Shown in pieces: positions 62,627-64,000 of a stretch of 64,000 nucleotides of DNA. Numbering within the stretch: position 1 is the first letter of the stretch; each line of letters starts with the position of its first letter. Below the pieces are notes generated by a model. It was given only the letters and a program-made list of their open reading frames with translations. It searched no databases and was not told where the DNA came from. The position numbers were made by a program, and so were the translations under genes. Origin of the DNA: Acidobacteria bacterium AB60 (GTDB lineage: Bacteria; Acidobacteriota; Terriglobia; Terriglobales; Acidobacteriaceae); the NCBI GenBank assembly GCA_008682415.1, contig VANK01000006.1, positions 1 through 64,000 of the forward strand, read 5' to 3'.

Positions 62627-63196
62627 ATGCCGCCAAATGGTCGCAGCTGGCAAGTGCTGACGTGGAGTTGGGCCTGCACGACCGGGCACCCTGCTTCTGA
62701 TCAGGTCTTGGAGGCCGCTGCTAATGCAGCATGGCCGTACGCTCAGTTGTGCGCCTGGACGTACCTCAATGACGAAGACACCGCTCACGAGTTGATGGAT
62801 TACGCGATTCAGAACGCAACCGAATACATTGGCCGACATCCGAATGCGACGCCGGCGAAGCTGGGCGGTCGAATCAAGAGCCGAATTCGACGGCAAGCCC
62901 AATGGCTCGCGAACAGGCGGAGGCGCGAACACTCGGGTGGTTCGGCAGCCGATTTGGAAACGATTTATGCCAGTGAGCCGGATATCGAGCAGCGGATCTA
63001 CGCGAGCGAATTGTTCGCCAATCTGTCGCCGTTTGCACAGGCGATCGTGAATCGGCGCTGGCACGGATATTCGTGGAGAGAAATCGGTCGGGACCTTGAC
63101 ATGGACTACTCGGAGGTCCGCAAGGCATACTTCCGTGAGTTGGGGCTGTTGCTGCAGAACCTATCCCGACCCGGAGATTCCCCAAAATGCGCTTAG
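62627..63196 (+). CDS. Sigma-70-like (ECF) regulator
   Basis: 189 residues at most. Helical region-2-like part: AWPYAQLCAWTYLNDEDTAH, ELMDYAIQNATEYIGRH, then LGGRIKSRIRRQAQWLANRR; region-4-like part: FANLSPFAQAIVNRRWHGYS, WREIGRDLDMDYSEVRKAYF. Similarity to ECF sigma factors is moderate, and the start is uncertain because the first 20 codons overlap another coherent frame (from ATG 62572). Its stop overlaps by 10 bases an anti-sigma-like membrane protein, supporting the call. Confidence 0.6.
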   Translation: MPPNGRSWQVLTWSWACTTGHPASDQVLEAAANAAWPYAQLCAWTYLNDEDTAHELMDYAIQNATEYIGRHPNATPAKLGGRIKSRIRRQAQWLANRRRREHSGGSAADLETIYASEPDIEQRIYASELFANLSPFAQAIVNRRWHGYSWREIGRDLDMDYSEVRKAYFRELGLLLQNLSRPGDSPKCA

Positions 63197-63885
63197 GCTG
63201 GGGCCGGTCCTCAGACGTCGAGGACCGCTTTGAGAAGTGGATCGCGCAACAGCATCAGCGACGCGTACTCGCCGGGGAAACGACTCCTGCAGGTCCCCAT
63301 CCGGACGAGGCGTTCCTTCGGGATCTCGCGTGCAAATCAAAAAAGGTCTCCCTTTCAGATCCTCGAGTGGACCATGCCGCGACCTGCCCCATATGCATGA
63401 ATCGGCTCCTGGAATTGCGCGAGGAGTATCGCTCTCGTGCTCGGTATTGGTCATGGCTTGGGACCGCGGTTGCAGCCTGTGCAATCATCGCGATTGCTCT
63501 GGTCGTTTGGAGAGTCGCAGTCGGAAGAACCCCGTCGACGAGCACCGCCGTGATCGCTCAGACAGTCAACCTCTTCGACACTGGGGTGGTCCGCGGCGAA
63601 CACCCGGGGCAACTTCAATCCGTGACCCTTCCAGCTGCGTTGATAAAGCTCAAGATCGTGCTGCCGCGGCATAGCGCACCCGGCCAATATTTGGTAGCAA
63701 TTACGCGGGATCAAAATGGGAACGGCGTTATCGCCGAGGGCCTGGCCGGTACGGAAGCAACTGGGAACCAGCAGCAGATTACAGCAAATCTCGATCTTCG
63801 AAGCGCCAAAGAGGGACAGTACTTCCTCTCAACCACGCACGAGCAGGACCAAGCCGCATACTACTATCCGCTTCGAATCAAATGA
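63187..63885 (+). CDS. Anti-sigma-factor-like membrane protein
   Basis: 232 residues. The cytoplasmic N-terminus has HPDEAFLRDLACKS and DHAATCPICMNRL, resembling a zinc-binding anti-sigma fold with His-x3-Cys-x2-Cys. A single transmembrane helix follows (AVAACAIIAIALVVWRVAVG, about 95-115), and the periplasmic part has a beta-rich domain (LIKLKIVLPRHSAPGQYLVA). It probably holds the overlapping sigma-like protein at the membrane until a signal arrives. Confidence 0.6.
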   Translation: MRLGWGRSSDVEDRFEKWIAQQHQRRVLAGETTPAGPHPDEAFLRDLACKSKKVSLSDPRVDHAATCPICMNRLLELREEYRSRARYWSWLGTAVAACAIIAIALVVWRVAVGRTPSTSTAVIAQTVNLFDTGVVRGEHPGQLQSVTLPAALIKLKIVLPRHSAPGQYLVAITRDQNGNGVIAEGLAGTEATGNQQQITANLDLRSAKEGQYFLSTTHEQDQAAYYYPLRIK

Positions 63886-63889
63886 CGAC

Positions 63890-64000
63890 TCATCCTTTGT
63901 CATTAGTCGTCTCCCCGTCTCCATTCGAAGTAAGGTCGATTCCCTTTGGTTCAAAGTGTTCATGGAACTGTTTCTGCTGCAGCCGGCGATAGTGCTCCGC
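63890..64000 (-). CDS. C-terminal end of a gene running off the window
   Basis: The minus-strand frame reads AEHYRRLQQKQFHEHFEPKG then IDLTSNGDGETTNDKG and stops at 63890, 4 bases after the convergent anti-sigma-like gene. It is open to the window edge. The polar, charged end gives no family. Confidence 0.45.
   Translation of the reverse strand, partial: AEHYRRLQQKQFHEHFEPKGIDLTSNGDGETTNDKG

Noticed and set aside
1..64000. CRISPR array, rRNA genes or complete tRNA genes
   Set aside because: No regularly spaced short repeats and no rRNA-like stretches seen; the only tRNA sequence is the 3' fragment at 372-415.

Overview
The window looks like a chromosomal segment of an Acidobacteriota bacterium (Terriglobia-like; inferred from content, no marker gene is present). 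Pointers are paired HTH-TM-TPR regulators, a HAF-repeat secreted protein, an ECF sigma factor overlapping a giant Ser/Thr kinase, a sedolisin (S53) peptidase, a long RHS protein and several IS66/IS3/IS110 remnants. Most of it is accessory DNA: short operons separated by gene wreckage.

Layout. 0-2.5 kb: the end of a tyrosine integrase, a tRNA-Glu 3' fragment (att-like), and an epoxide hydrolase between two 31-base direct repeats. 2.5-6.6 kb: a secreted double SnoaL-like protein and a GntR-ABC ATPase-permease-permease operon with a palindromic operator at the first start codon. 6.9-10.2 kb and 20.0-23.4 kb: two copies of one cassette (HTH-TPR regulator diverging from a lipoprotein plus a small membrane protein), with matching 10-base-phased repeats between the divergent genes. 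Between the copies lie a cupin pseudogene, a HAF-repeat protein, sigma factor plus kinase/FGE/hydrolase fusion, an SDR pseudogene and a VOC protein. 24-36 kb: a CHASE3-type diguanylate cyclase, then a small-gene region with a tautomerase, a Tat-exported ferritin-like protein, a DsrE protein with an in-frame TGA at a CxxC cysteine position, fragments of cheB, macB, IS3 and IS66, and most members of an unfamiliar family of tiny Cys/His-rich proteins. 36-46 kb: a decayed IS110, secreted proteins, and a 1590-residue RHS protein overlapping a small membrane protein by 4 bases. 46-53 kb: S53 peptidase, a tyrosinase-like plus intradiol dioxygenase operon, and a membrane-anchored solute-binding protein. 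53.5-56.1 kb: an intact IS66 element with an 8-base target duplication inside a small gene. 56-64 kb: ATP-dependent DNA ligase, a SIR2/middle-protein/SMC-ATPase operon resembling Lamassu or ABC-3C defence systems, an HxlR regulator, and a sigma/anti-sigma pair.

The strongest leads are the Cys/His micro-protein family (seven members, two of them in overlapping tandem pairs), the SIR2-SMC defence operon, the UGA-containing DsrE gene, the duplicated regulator/lipoprotein cassette with its phased repeats, and the tyrosinase/dioxygenase operon.
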